DNA of 64,000 nt from UBA2821 sp902763335 (GTDB lineage: Bacteria > Bacillota > Clostridia > Lachnospirales > Lachnospiraceae): NCBI GenBank assembly GCA_052066835.1, contig JBQHRJ010000006.1; one strand, written 5' to 3'. The stretch's first letter is position 1. Each line of letters opens with the position of its first letter. The notes beneath the pieces were generated by a model that saw only the letters and a program-made list of their open reading frames with translations, ran no database searches and was not told the DNA's origin. The position numbers were made by a program, and so were the translations under genes. Shown in pieces: positions 43,461-51,494 of the stretch.

Positions 43461-45233
43461 ATGAAAGAAATTATTGAACTTATTACTGAGAAATTTGAGG
43501 AGGTATTTGATAAGGCCGGATATGATAAGAAATATGCGAAGATATCCGTATCAAACAGACCTGATTTGTGTGAATTTCAGTGTAATGGAGCAATGGCGGC
43601 AGCCAAACAGTATAAAAAAGCTCCGATAATGATAGCAAATGACATTGTCGCAGCTATTGGTGAGTGTGAGATGTTTGAGGAAGTGACAGCAGTTGCACCG
43701 GGATTTATAAATATCAATCTCAGCGGCAGATTTGTTTCTGATTATGTGGAAAAAATGTCTGAGGATGAGAGGTTCGGATATGATAAATGTGAAAATCCGG
43801 AAACCATAGTCATAGACTACGGCGGAGCAAATGTTGCAAAACCGCTTCATGTAGGACATTTACGTTCGGCAGTTATCGGAGAGAGCATAAAGAGAATATT
43901 AAAATATGCCGGAAATAATGTAATAGGTGATGTACATCTTGGCGACTGGGGACTTCAGATGGGACTTATTATTACAGAATTAAAAGAGAGAAAACCTGAA
44001 CTGGTATATTTTGATGAGAATTACGATGGAGAGTATCCAAAAGAAGCTCCGTTTACAATATCAGAGCTTGAAGAGATATATCCATGCGCAAATGCAAAGT
44101 CAAAGGAAAATGCTGAGTTTAAGGAGCAGGCACATTTGGCAACGCTTAAGCTTCAGAAGGGATATAAGCCATACAGGGCATTGTGGAACCACATTCTCAA
44201 TGTTTCGGTAACTGATCTTAAAAAGAATTACGGAAATCTGAATGTTGAGTTTGATCTGTGGAAAGGTGAGAGTGACGCAGACCCGTATATACCACAGATG
44301 ATAGAGAATTTTAAGGAAAAGGGACTTTTACATGAGAGTCAGGGTGCCATGGTTGTAGATGTTGCAGAAGAGACTGATACGAAGGAAATACCACCGTGTA
44401 TAGTTCAGAAATCAGACGGTGCAGCATTATATGCTACATCAGATCTTGCCACACTCGTACAGAGAAAACAGGATTTCAATCCTGATATGGTAGTGTATCT
44501 TGCAGATAAGAGACAGGAGATGCATTTTACACAGGTATTCAGAGTGGCAAAAAAAGCGGGCATCATGGATGAGCGCACAAAGCTTATTTTCAACGGTTTC
44601 GGTACTATGAACGGAAAGGATGGAAAACCTTTTAAGACCAGAGACGGAGGTGTTATGCGTCTCGAAAATCTTATAAGCGAGATTAACGACTCAGTGTATA
44701 ATAAGATTATGGAGAACCGTTCAGTATCAGAAGAAGAGGCAAGACAGACTGCAAAAACAGTCGGATTGTCAGCGCTTAAATATGGAGATCTGTCTAATCA
44801 GGCAGGAAAAGATTATGTGTTTGACATAGAGCGTTTTGCATCATTTGAAGGAAATACAGGCCCATATATTCTTTATACGATTGTCCGTATAAAATCTATA
44901 ATAAATAAATATATGGAAATGAACAAAGACGCAGAGCTTGATAAAATGCAGATATTAGAACCGCTTGGAGCTTCTGAAAAAGAACTTATGTTAAAGATAT
45001 GCAGTTTTAAAGATGTAATGAGAGTGGCAGCACAGGAACTTGCACCACACAAAATATGTGCATATATATATGAGGTTTCAAATGCGTTTAATAAGTTTTA
45101 TCATGATACTAAAATTCTTTCAGAGGAAGATGAAAACAGAAAGAGCAGTTATATAAAACTTATAAATGTGACTAAGGATATACTTGAAAAATGTATAGAC
45201 TTACTTGGATTTGAAGCACCTGACAGAATGTAA
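43461..45233 (+). CDS. argS: Arginyl-tRNA synthetase
   Basis: This 590-residue class I synthetase charges tRNA-Arg. The N-terminal ArgRS-specific domain (1-120) is followed by the HIGH-equivalent HVGHLRSAVIG near 137-147, and the degenerate KMSK region with GTMNGKDGKPFKTRDGG. The C-terminal DALR anticodon-binding domain is complete. ATG 43461 follows GGAG at 43451-43454. No T-box leader is seen in the 50-base gap upstream. Confidence 0.97.
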   Translation: MKEIIELITEKFEEVFDKAGYDKKYAKISVSNRPDLCEFQCNGAMAAAKQYKKAPIMIANDIVAAIGECEMFEEVTAVAPGFININLSGRFVSDYVEKMSEDERFGYDKCENPETIVIDYGGANVAKPLHVGHLRSAVIGESIKRILKYAGNNVIGDVHLGDWGLQMGLIITELKERKPELVYFDENYDGEYPKEAPFTISELEEIYPCANAKSKENAEFKEQAHLATLKLQKGYKPYRALWNHILNVSVTDLKKNYGNLNVEFDLWKGESDADPYIPQMIENFKEKGLLHESQGAMVVDVAEETDTKEIPPCIVQKSDGAALYATSDLATLVQRKQDFNPDMVVYLADKRQEMHFTQVFRVAKKAGIMDERTKLIFNGFGTMNGKDGKPFKTRDGGVMRLENLISEINDSVYNKIMENRSVSEEEARQTAKTVGLSALKYGDLSNQAGKDYVFDIERFASFEGNTGPYILYTIVRIKSIINKYMEMNKDAELDKMQILEPLGASEKELMLKICSFKDVMRVAAQELAPHKICAYIYEVSNAFNKFYHDTKILSEEDENRKSSYIKLINVTKDILEKCIDLLGFEAPDRM

Positions 45234-45247
45234 ATTATGAGAATATG

Positions 45248-45281
45248 AAAAAAGATGTCATCGTATGATGGCATCTTTTTT
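45248..45281. terminator. Bidirectional terminator between argS and the small membrane protein gene
   Basis: A run of A residues, GATGTCATC, a short loop, GATGGCATC and six T residues form a nine-pair stem with one G-T pair. It serves convergent genes on both strands. Confidence 0.85.
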
Positions 45282-45285
45282 AAAC

Positions 45286-45657
45286 TTATTCACCTGTAGG
45301 AGTAATTTCTGTTGTTGTTTCTGTTGCACTCTCGGAAGCACCCTCTGTTTCGCTGTTGTCCTCAGAAACTGTCTCAGATGAGTTGTCCGAAGAATCTTCA
45401 GAAGAGTCTGATTTAGAATCAGTATGTCTGTCTATTATTTTCTCAATTTCGCCTGATGTAAGGTTGTTTACTGTTTTAACAGGCTCAGCTTTTTTGAAAA
45501 ATTTAGCATATACAGACCATGCTATAAATGCACATATGATTACTGTTACAGCAATTAAAAACAGATTTATGTAAAGGTCTGTTCTTTTAGCTTTGTTAAT
45601 TGCCTTTTTGCGATTTTTCTTATCGGCTTTATAACGATTTACTTTTTCCTGACTCAT
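45286..45657 (-). CDS. Small membrane protein of unknown function with Ser/Glu-rich exterior tail
   Basis: I do not recognise a family for this 123-residue protein. The N-terminus (about 1-26) is strongly basic (KVNRYKADKKNRKKAINKAK). One transmembrane helix follows (about 30-52, LFLIAVTVIICAFIAWSVYA), then an outside region of about 70 residues whose second half is almost entirely Ser, Glu, Asp and Thr. The topology would be N-in, C-out. The start at 45657 has AAGGA eight bases upstream on the - strand, and an in-frame ATG further out lacks a site. A TATAAT-like -10 is at 45718-45713. It faces argS and is divergent from the strongly promoted gene at 45888. Confidence 0.7.
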   Translation of the reverse strand: MSQEKVNRYKADKKNRKKAINKAKRTDLYINLFLIAVTVIICAFIAWSVYAKFFKKAEPVKTVNNLTSGEIEKIIDRHTDSKSDSSEDSSDNSSETVSEDNSETEGASESATETTTEITPTGE

Positions 45658-45822
45658 TTTTTCATTCCTTTCTATATACATAAACATTAGTGCTTGATGC
45701 ACGTTATCTATCATTATATAACAATTTACAAAAATAATAAATAATTATTTTTGCAAAAACACAAAAATCACAAAAATTACACGATTTATTGTAGAAAATT
45801 GGTCATAATGAAGGGATTTTGG

Positions 45823-45851
45823 TTGACATGATTATGCATATGTACTAAAAT
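45823..45851 (+). promoter_or_regulatory. Strong sigma-A promoter for the gene at 45888
   Basis: A perfect TTGACA (45823-45828), a 17-base spacer and TAAAAT (45846-45851) lie 36 bases before the start codon. Upstream, A-tracts (CAAAAA at 45754, 45762 and 45771) recur at roughly helical spacing and may bend the DNA. This is one of the best promoters in the window. Confidence 0.85.
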
Positions 45852-45887
45852 AATTAGTATAAAACAATAGAAATGGGGATTGGCATC

Positions 45888-46550
45888 ATGGTAAAAAGTT
45901 TTGTTCAAATTTTAAACATTGGATTTGGTATTATTAACAATACTGAGCCGGTAGCGGACAGAAATCCGGATTCAGTTATGGAGCACATTCTTAGCATGGA
46001 TGATCCGGCTAGAGATATTCGTATTATAGGATTCAGATTTTATGATATGGATACAGATACCGGTGTTATGAGTAACCAGAGTGGTATATATTATCTTGAA
46101 GGAGAAGAATTTACATATCCAAAAGTAGATAATGATATTACTACTTATATGAAAACTACTAATATTGAGTACGAGAAAGGCCAGCAGCTTATAAAGATTA
46201 AGAAACCTAACGTACTTGTATATCCGTTCAATGCTAATGATACTATTCTTGATACTGCGGCTGTATTAGTCAAGATGAAGATTAAGAAAGAAGAAGAACG
46301 TAAAGCAAGATTAGAGGAAGAGATTATCGCATACAAGAACAACCTTGTATTAGAACTCAGAAAAGTTCAGGAATTATTAGAGGGTAATCAGTTTAATGCA
46401 ATTCCTCTTGTTGATACTATGGACGGAGCTGCTAAGGCTCTTAACATCATGGGTGATAAAGGTAACTTTAACAAACATATTAACCATATGAGAAATATCA
46501 GGGTTGAGATAATGGCTATTGATAAATTCTTAAGAGAAAATGCAATGTAA
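45888..46550 (+). CDS. Unknown cytosolic protein, strongly promoted and monocistronic
   Basis: I do not recognise a family for this 220-residue protein. The N-terminal half (about 1-105) looks beta-rich and ends in PNVLVYPFNANDTILDTAAV. A highly charged helix (about 125-165, KKEEERKARLEEEI) probably forms a coiled coil, and a helical C-terminus contains NKHINHMRNIR. There is no signal peptide, membrane segment or cysteine. Isoleucine is mostly ATT here, whereas neighbours prefer ATA, which points to high expression or a foreign origin. ATG 45888 has GGGGAT at eight bases; the ATG at 45873 has no site. It has its own strong promoter and a perfect terminator. Confidence 0.8.
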   Translation: MVKSFVQILNIGFGIINNTEPVADRNPDSVMEHILSMDDPARDIRIIGFRFYDMDTDTGVMSNQSGIYYLEGEEFTYPKVDNDITTYMKTTNIEYEKGQQLIKIKKPNVLVYPFNANDTILDTAAVLVKMKIKKEEERKARLEEEIIAYKNNLVLELRKVQELLEGNQFNAIPLVDTMDGAAKALNIMGDKGNFNKHINHMRNIRVEIMAIDKFLRENAM

Positions 46551-46558
46551 TTCATACA

Positions 46559-46595
46559 TAAAAAAGGAGCTGTTCGGAAGAACAGCTCCTTTTTT
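46559..46595. terminator. Strong intrinsic terminator after the gene at 45888
   Basis: GGAGCTGTTC (46566-46575) and GAACAGCTCC (46580-46589) pair perfectly around a GGAA tetraloop, with an A run before and six T residues after. It can work in both directions. Confidence 0.95.
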
Positions 46596-46698
46596 ATGTA
46601 TGACTTGGTAATTAGATGATTGTGAAATTTTGCTGTGTGTTACTTACTATGTGCAAATTTATAGGCTGCATAAGCGACATTCTGAGGCGGCCGGTACT

Positions 46699-46721
46699 TA
46701 GCAACCGTATTATGGTTGCTA
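46699..46721. other. 8-bp inverted repeat at the azlD stop
   Basis: TAGCAACC (46699-46706) pairs perfectly with GGTTGCTA (46714-46721) around seven bases. The right arm includes the azlD stop codon. No T run follows on the - strand, so termination would be weak; it may protect the 3' end of the azlCD message. Confidence 0.45.
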
Positions 46722-47033
46722 TAGTGCAAAAGCCATTAAATATTCAGCAAAAAACACCACTGCAATAGATGCCAACGCAACTACGACCAGACTTTTTTCC
46801 AGATATGACAGTATAAGTGCCGTTATTGAGCCTGCAACTGCACTTATATGGTTTGATGTGGAGTAGAATATATCCGGAAATGTCATGGAGGCAAGTACAG
46901 CGTATGGTATATAATTTAAAAATGTCCGTATTTTTTTGGATGCCAGTTCGTTACGGAATATTACTAATGGTAGCATTCGTGGCAGATATGTTACAAGTGC
47001 CATGATAAGCACGGCAGTTATACATCTAGTCAT
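46719..47033 (-). CDS. azlD: AzlD family branched-chain amino acid exporter, small subunit
   Basis: This 104-residue protein has three or four transmembrane helices and the conserved N-terminal VTYLPRMLPLVIF and FLNYIPYAVLASM segments of the AzlD family. Together with AzlC it forms a two-component exporter for branched-chain or related amino acids. Its start overlaps the azlC stop by 8 bases, so expression is coupled. The substrate has not been established here. Confidence 0.92.
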   Translation of the reverse strand: MTRCITAVLIMALVTYLPRMLPLVIFRNELASKKIRTFLNYIPYAVLASMTFPDIFYSTSNHISAVAGSITALILSYLEKSLVVVALASIAVVFFAEYLMAFAL

Positions 47034-47754
47034 TGTCTGTAGTCCTTTCTTCTTCAGTGACTTCAGGGAATAAAAATGTTCCTATGCCTGCGGCGAGAAC
47101 CGATGTGATAATGATTCTGAAACCTGAAGATATAAAACTAAATATAGGTAAGTATTTTATAATACATGTTATTGCTATTGATATAAGTACAATAATAAGA
47201 ACAGGACGTGAATGTTTTGAAGGAGGAATGATAAGTGCGATAAACATTGCGTATAATGCAATTCCCATTGCCCCTTTTAAACTGTCGGGAAGTATTCCTG
47301 TTGAGAAAGCCCCAAGTACCGTTCCGGCAGTCCATCCGATGAATGGAAGAGTGATGAGTCCGTACATAAATACGTGATCAATCTGCTCTTTTTCCATCGA
47401 TGCCACGGCAAATATTTCATCAGTTATTCCAAAGCTGAACAACAGTCTGTGAAGTACAGATGTTTTTGGAACAAGTTTTTGTGAAAGTGAAAGTGACATC
47501 AGTGAGTATCTGATGTTAATTATAAGGGTGGTTACGGCTATTTCCAGATAAGATGCCCCTGCAAGTATAAGCTGGGTGCCGGCAAACTGACCGGAACTGG
47601 TAAGATTGCTCATTGATATAAATACCGCTATCCAGGCAGGCATACCTCCTGAAACCGCCATAAATCCAAAAGTAAAGGAGACCGGGATATACCCCAGTCC
47701 TATCGGAAGTCCTTTTCTTACTCCGTCTATATATCTGTCAACAGATGATTTCAT
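47026..47754 (-). CDS. azlC: AzlC family branched-chain amino acid exporter, large subunit
   Basis: This 242-residue membrane protein has the AzlC hallmarks GLPIGLGYIPVSFTFGFMA, NLTSSGQFAGTQLI and INIRYSLMSLSLSQK in its N-terminal half, and about seven hydrophobic helices. It partners AzlD, encoded directly after it. AGGAGG lies five bases before the ATG (47754). A good promoter precedes it on the - strand. No Lrp/AzlB-type regulator or T-box is visible. Confidence 0.93.
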   Translation of the reverse strand: MKSSVDRYIDGVRKGLPIGLGYIPVSFTFGFMAVSGGMPAWIAVFISMSNLTSSGQFAGTQLILAGASYLEIAVTTLIINIRYSLMSLSLSQKLVPKTSVLHRLLFSFGITDEIFAVASMEKEQIDHVFMYGLITLPFIGWTAGTVLGAFSTGILPDSLKGAMGIALYAMFIALIIPPSKHSRPVLIIVLISIAITCIIKYLPIFSFISSGFRIIITSVLAAGIGTFLFPEVTEEERTTDND

Positions 47755-47802
47755 GAAATCCTCCTATTATTCTTATGTACAAACCTGTAAAAACCGCAAG
47801 CC

Positions 47803-47831
47803 ATTATAACATTTATAAAATGCAAAATCAA
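47803..47831 (-). promoter_or_regulatory. Sigma-A promoter for azlCD
   Basis: On the - strand TTGATT (47831-47826) and TATAAT (47808-47803) are 17 bases apart, about 49 bases before the azlC start. Confidence 0.75.
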
Positions 47832-47864
47832 GGTGAATAAATTGTGTAAACTCGGATAGTTTCA

Positions 47865-47893
47865 TTGACAAATTCAAAAGCAAAAAGTATACT
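47865..47893 (+). promoter_or_regulatory. Sigma-A promoter for the CPBP protease gene
   Basis: TTGACA (47865-47870), a 17-base spacer and TATACT (47888-47893) lie about 40 bases before the ATG at 47934. Confidence 0.85.
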
Positions 47894-47933
47894 GAAAATG
47901 TAACATTGAAGATAGAAGGTGATGTCTGAATAA

Positions 47934-48773
47934 ATGAAAGAAGATAAATGGGTGAGATTGTGGAATATGATTTCGCCGCCTGCCCTGTATATGTTTATAC
48001 AGATGGGAGTAGAATTGGCAGTCGCATTGATTACGATTATATATGAGAATGTGAAAATGTATAAAACTTACGGAATGATTAATGATGCACAGGCTGTTAC
48101 GGAAAAAGTACAGCAGATGATGGAGGTAAATGCAAGTTATATCACGGTTGCATCTGCGGTTATGGCTGTCATTTTTTTTGGACGTATGTATTTAAAAGAA
48201 AGAAATTCTTTCTTGAAAGAAAATAATAAAGAAATAAATACTTTTGTAATGATAGCTTTCGGAGTAATGTTAAGTATGGCAGCCGGAAGCATTTTATCTG
48301 CAATGAATATAGATAATATATATGGAAGTTATGAAAAGACATCATCGTTGCTGCTAAATGGAAATATTGTATACAGGCTTTTTGCACTTGGGGTTATCAC
48401 ACCGGCTGCTGAAGAGATTATATTCAGGGGATTGGTGTTTAACCGGGTAAAAAAACAATATGGCAGTCTGTATGGGATAGTTGTTTCGTCAGTGATGTTT
48501 GGCGTTTTTCATTTTAATCTGGTACAGGGGTTGTATGCATTTATTATAGGAATGGCATTTGCATACTGTTATGAGCTGACGGGGGATTTAAAAGTTCCTG
48601 TGTATATGCACATGAGCATAAATGTTTTAACGGTATTATCAGATTATTATGGTTTGAACAGCATTACAGATGGAAATACTGTATTTAAAGTGGTGCTTAC
48701 CTTGATGGAATGTATAATTTCGGTGTATTTATTTGAAATGATAGTTAAAAAATCTTGGAAAAGAGGAAAGTGA
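47934..48773 (+). CDS. CPBP-family intramembrane glutamic metalloprotease
   Basis: This 279-residue membrane protein has about seven hydrophobic helices and the three catalytic motifs of the CPBP (Abi/Rce1-like) family: EEIIFR with Glu160-Glu161 and Arg165, FGVFHFN with His193, and HMSIN with His226 and Asn230. Members are intramembrane endopeptidases; in bacteria some protect against self-made bacteriocins. No bacteriocin gene is seen nearby. The glycosyltransferase gene starts one base after its stop. Confidence 0.9.
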   Translation: MKEDKWVRLWNMISPPALYMFIQMGVELAVALITIIYENVKMYKTYGMINDAQAVTEKVQQMMEVNASYITVASAVMAVIFFGRMYLKERNSFLKENNKEINTFVMIAFGVMLSMAAGSILSAMNIDNIYGSYEKTSSLLLNGNIVYRLFALGVITPAAEEIIFRGLVFNRVKKQYGSLYGIVVSSVMFGVFHFNLVQGLYAFIIGMAFAYCYELTGDLKVPVYMHMSINVLTVLSDYYGLNSITDGNTVFKVVLTLMECIISVYLFEMIVKKSWKRGK

Positions 48774-48774
48774 T

Positions 48775-49791
48775 TTGAAGATTTTAAGCGTTACGATTCC
48801 GTGTTACAATTCGGAATCATACATGAGAAAAGCGATAGAGAGTGTTATATCAGGAGGAAATGATGTTGAGGTTATCATAGTGGATGATGGTTCAACTGAC
48901 AGAACAGCGGCTATAGCTGACGAGTACGAAAACAGATATCCTGATATCGTTAAAGTTATCCATAAAGAAAATGGCGGGCATGGAGATGCGGTAAACAGTG
49001 GAATAAGTACTGCCACAGGAATTTATTTTAAAGTTGTTGACAGTGATGACTGGGTTGATGAGGATGCACTTAAAAGAGTGCTCACTGTTTTAAAGAACTC
49101 GGTTAAAGCAAATGCCGGACTTGATATGCTCCTCACTAATTTTGTGTATGATAAAGCCGGAGTCAGACACAAGAAAGTTATGAAATATAACAGGGCATTG
49201 CCGAAAAAAAAGGTTATCGGATGGGATGAGAACGTCAAATTCAATAAATTCCAATATGTTCTTATGCATTCGGTTATTTACAGAACGGAAATGCTTAGAA
49301 ATTGTGGATTAACACTTCCAAAACATACATTCTATGTGGATAATCTGTTTGTGTTCGAACCACTGCCGTGTGTTGAAAGGCTTTATTATCTGGATGTGAA
49401 TCTGTATCATTACTTTATAGGCAGAGATGACCAGTCTGTAAATGAGAGAGTTATGATATCAAGACTTGACCAGCAGATTAAAGTCAATAAGATGATGATA
49501 GATTTCTTCAGTGAGAATAAGCCGGAGAATAAAAGATTATACAAATACATGTTCCAGTATCTTGATATGATTATGTGTGTGTCATCTATAATGGCGATAT
49601 TGTCAAAGGATGATAAGCTGTTAGAAGAGAAGAGAAAGCTATGGGAATATCTAAAGGAGAAAGATGAAGAACTATATAAGAGTCTCAGAACAACCATATT
49701 TGGTATATGGATGAACCTGCCGGGAAGCGTCGGAAGATTCTTTTCAAAGCTTGGTTATAAGGTGATGCAGAAGGTATTTGGATTTAATTAA
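48775..49791 (+). CDS. Family 2 glycosyltransferase
   Basis: This 338-residue protein has an N-terminal GT-A domain: SVTIPCYNSESYM, EVIIVDDGSTDRTA, the NGGHGDAVNSGI segment and the metal-binding VDSDDWV near residue 92. No transmembrane helix is evident, so it is probably cytoplasmic or peripheral. It would add a sugar to a lipid or polymer acceptor, and neither can be named. The start is TTG at 48775 with AGAGGAAAG upstream. It appears co-transcribed with the CPBP protease gene. Confidence 0.88.
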   Translation: MKILSVTIPCYNSESYMRKAIESVISGGNDVEVIIVDDGSTDRTAAIADEYENRYPDIVKVIHKENGGHGDAVNSGISTATGIYFKVVDSDDWVDEDALKRVLTVLKNSVKANAGLDMLLTNFVYDKAGVRHKKVMKYNRALPKKKVIGWDENVKFNKFQYVLMHSVIYRTEMLRNCGLTLPKHTFYVDNLFVFEPLPCVERLYYLDVNLYHYFIGRDDQSVNERVMISRLDQQIKVNKMMIDFFSENKPENKRLYKYMFQYLDMIMCVSSIMAILSKDDKLLEEKRKLWEYLKEKDEELYKSLRTTIFGIWMNLPGSVGRFFSKLGYKVMQKVFGFN

Positions 49792-49810
49792 AAAAATTAA
49801 AAAAAAGTTC

Positions 49811-49839
49811 TTGACAGATTTGGTTCTGTGTAATATACT
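49811..49839 (+). promoter_or_regulatory. Strong promoter of the tRNA-Val/tRNA-Met operon
   Basis: TTGACA (49811-49816), a 17-base spacer and TATACT (49834-49839) lie 33 bases before tRNA-Val. Confidence 0.9.
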
Positions 49840-49872
49840 ATACAAGCAAGTTCGTTGAGGACTTAAAGAAAT

Positions 49873-49945
49873 GGGATCTTAGCTCAGCTGGGAGAGCATC
49901 TGCCTTACAAGCAGAGGGTCACAGGTTCGAGCCCTGTAGGTCCCA
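49873..49945 (+). tRNA. tRNA-Val (anticodon TAC)
   Basis: The 73-base cloverleaf is complete. The acceptor stem GGGATCT pairs with AGGTCCC (one G-T pair), the D stem is GCTC/GAGC, the anticodon stem TCTGC/GCAGA holds TAC at 49906-49908, and the T arm is ACAGG/CCTGT with TTCGAGC. CCA is not encoded. Confidence 0.97.
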
Positions 49946-49952
49946 TTCATGT

Positions 49953-50026
49953 GGCGGAATAGCTCAGTTGGCTAGAGCACACGGTTCATACCCGTGGTGT
50001 CGAGAGTTCGAATCTCCCTTCCGCTA
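49953..50026 (+). tRNA. tRNA-Met (anticodon CAT), elongator type
   Basis: The 74-base cloverleaf has acceptor GGCGGAA with TTCCGCT, a G1-T72 pair usual in Firmicute elongator tRNA-Met. The anticodon stem CACGG/CCGTG holds CAT at 49987-49989. The T stem has one A-C mismatch. The D arm GCTC/GAGC and the G1-U72 pair point to elongator rather than initiator. CCA is not encoded. Confidence 0.93.
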
Positions 50027-50078
50027 CTTTTTTATGTTTAAAACTAACGTAACGGTTCAGAGCCAACATGAAATTAAG

Positions 50079-50122
50079 AGTTCCTTTATCTGTCAGTAAA
50101 TGGCGGATGAAGGAACTTTTTT
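50079..50122 (+). terminator. Intrinsic terminator after the tRNA pair
   Basis: AGTTCCTT (50079-50086) pairs with AAGGAACT (50110-50117), extended by ATC/GAT, and a run of T residues follows to 50122. Confidence 0.85.
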
Positions 50123-50151
50123 AATTAAATATAAATAATTGCTAAAATCTA

Positions 50152-50180
50152 TTGTTGTGTAGGTGCCGTTATGCTATAAT
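50152..50180 (+). promoter_or_regulatory. Promoter of the PAP2-ispF-cysS-mrnC-rlmB run
   Basis: TTGTTG (50152-50157), a 17-base spacer and TATAAT (50175-50180) with an upstream TG (extended -10) lie about 48 bases before ATG 50229. Confidence 0.75.
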
Positions 50181-50228
50181 TCTATGAATATAGGCTTATT
50201 TATATTAAGCAGTGGAATGGAGAAGACA

Positions 50229-50906
50229 ATGAAAAAGTTTATTGAAAAATACGGTCACATCTGGACCGCGTTATATGTGTTTATATATATGCCGTGGTTT
50301 ATATGGCTTGAGGAAAATGTTAAGACATACACCCTGCTTCATGTGAAACTGGATGATATGATTCCGTTTTGTGAATATTTTATTATTCCATATCTGTTAT
50401 GGTTTGCATATGTTCCGGCAGTGATGATATATGAGTTTTTTACATCAAAAAAAGAATGGTATTATGCATCTGCATATCTTTTCATCGGAATGTCAATATG
50501 TCTGCTCATATGTACGGTATGGCATAATGGTCAGGATTTAAGAATAAGTGTTGATAATGATAATATTTTCATGTCGGCAGTTAAGATGATATATACGGCA
50601 GACACGAACACGAACGTTTTTCCGAGTATACATGTTTTTAACTCGATTGGTGTATTTATAATACTGTGTAAATCGGAAAATATGAAGGGAAAGAAGAAAA
50701 TTAAAATATCTGCATTTGTGCTTACGGTTCTGATTATATTATCTACAGTATTTTTGAAGCAGCATTCGGTTGTGGATGTGATTGGAGGAATTGCTTTATC
50801 GGGTATAATGTATCTTCTGGTTTACTGTATAGATTATTTAAAGGCTGTTCAGTATATCCGGGGATGGTTTGCAAAGAATGACGGATTTGAAAGGCGGAAA
50901 ATATGA
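50229..50906 (+). CDS. PAP2-family membrane phosphatase
   Basis: This 225-residue membrane protein has about six helices and the PAP2 motifs VFPSIHVFNSI and LKQHSVVDVIGG; the first lysine/arginine motif is weak. Relatives dephosphorylate lipid phosphates such as phosphatidic acid or undecaprenyl pyrophosphate. Proximity to an isoprenoid gene (ispF) is suggestive but not proof of a prenyl substrate. ATG 50229 has GGAG at six bases. Its stop overlaps the ispF start (ATGA). Confidence 0.85.
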   Translation: MKKFIEKYGHIWTALYVFIYMPWFIWLEENVKTYTLLHVKLDDMIPFCEYFIIPYLLWFAYVPAVMIYEFFTSKKEWYYASAYLFIGMSICLLICTVWHNGQDLRISVDNDNIFMSAVKMIYTADTNTNVFPSIHVFNSIGVFIILCKSENMKGKKKIKISAFVLTVLIILSTVFLKQHSVVDVIGGIALSGIMYLLVYCIDYLKAVQYIRGWFAKNDGFERRKI

Positions 50907-51448
50907 GAGTAGGAATGGGATATGACGTACACAGACTTGTAGAAGACAGAAAGCTCATAATCGGCGGAGTTGAGATACCGTATGAAAAAGGACTGCTTGG
51001 ACATTCGGATGCCGATGTACTGTTACATGCCATAATGGATGCACTCCTTGGAGCGGCGGCGTTAGGAGATATAGGAAAGCATTTTCCGGATACCGCAGAT
51101 GAGTATGAAGGAGTATCCAGCATGGTGCTTATGGAAGAAGTCAGAAAGAAACTGTCGGAAAAGAATTATATAATAGAAAATGTTGATGCTACCATTATAG
51201 CGCAGAAACCAAAGATGGCACCTCATATAGACCAAATGGTTGAAAATGTGGCTAAAGTATTAAGAATTGATAAAGACCAGGTTAATATAAAGGCAACAAC
51301 CGAGGAAGGACTTGGGTTTACCGGAGAAGGAAAGGGCATATCTGCACAGGCGGTAGCGTGCATAAATACGGTGAGCAATTATGCATATGAAAACAGTGTT
51401 CCTTTCAATTCGTGTGCATCCTGCGGGGGATGCCAGAGGAACAGATAA
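50903..51448 (+). CDS. ispF: 2-C-methyl-D-erythritol 2,4-cyclodiphosphate synthase with cysteine-rich tail
   Basis: This enzyme of the MEP isoprenoid pathway cyclises a CDP-methylerythritol phosphate, releasing CMP. The core matches IspF: GYDVHRL with metal ligands, GHSDADVLLHAIMDALLGA, IGKHFPD, and NIKATTEEGLGFTG. At 181 residues it exceeds the usual length of about 160. The last 25 or so residues form an extra tail ending in a CxxCxxC cluster (Cys171, Cys174, Cys177), which is not part of the classic fold. The stop at 51448 is clear, and there is no frameshift. Confidence 0.95.
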   Translation: MRVGMGYDVHRLVEDRKLIIGGVEIPYEKGLLGHSDADVLLHAIMDALLGAAALGDIGKHFPDTADEYEGVSSMVLMEEVRKKLSEKNYIIENVDATIIAQKPKMAPHIDQMVENVAKVLRIDKDQVNIKATTEEGLGFTGEGKGISAQAVACINTVSNYAYENSVPFNSCASCGGCQRNR

Positions 51449-51494
51449 TAGTTAGATATAGATTGAAATGCGTCAGAATGGAGGAAAATTTATA

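Noticed and set aside
45833..45839. TATGCAT shared with the ftsZ leader as a common operator
   Set aside because: The heptamer is expected several times by chance in 64 kb of AT-rich DNA; only the 20-base pair before ftsZ is kept as a weak signal.
47934..49791. A bacteriocin or lanthipeptide cluster around the CPBP protease
   Set aside because: No precursor peptide, modification enzyme or peptide transporter is present nearby.
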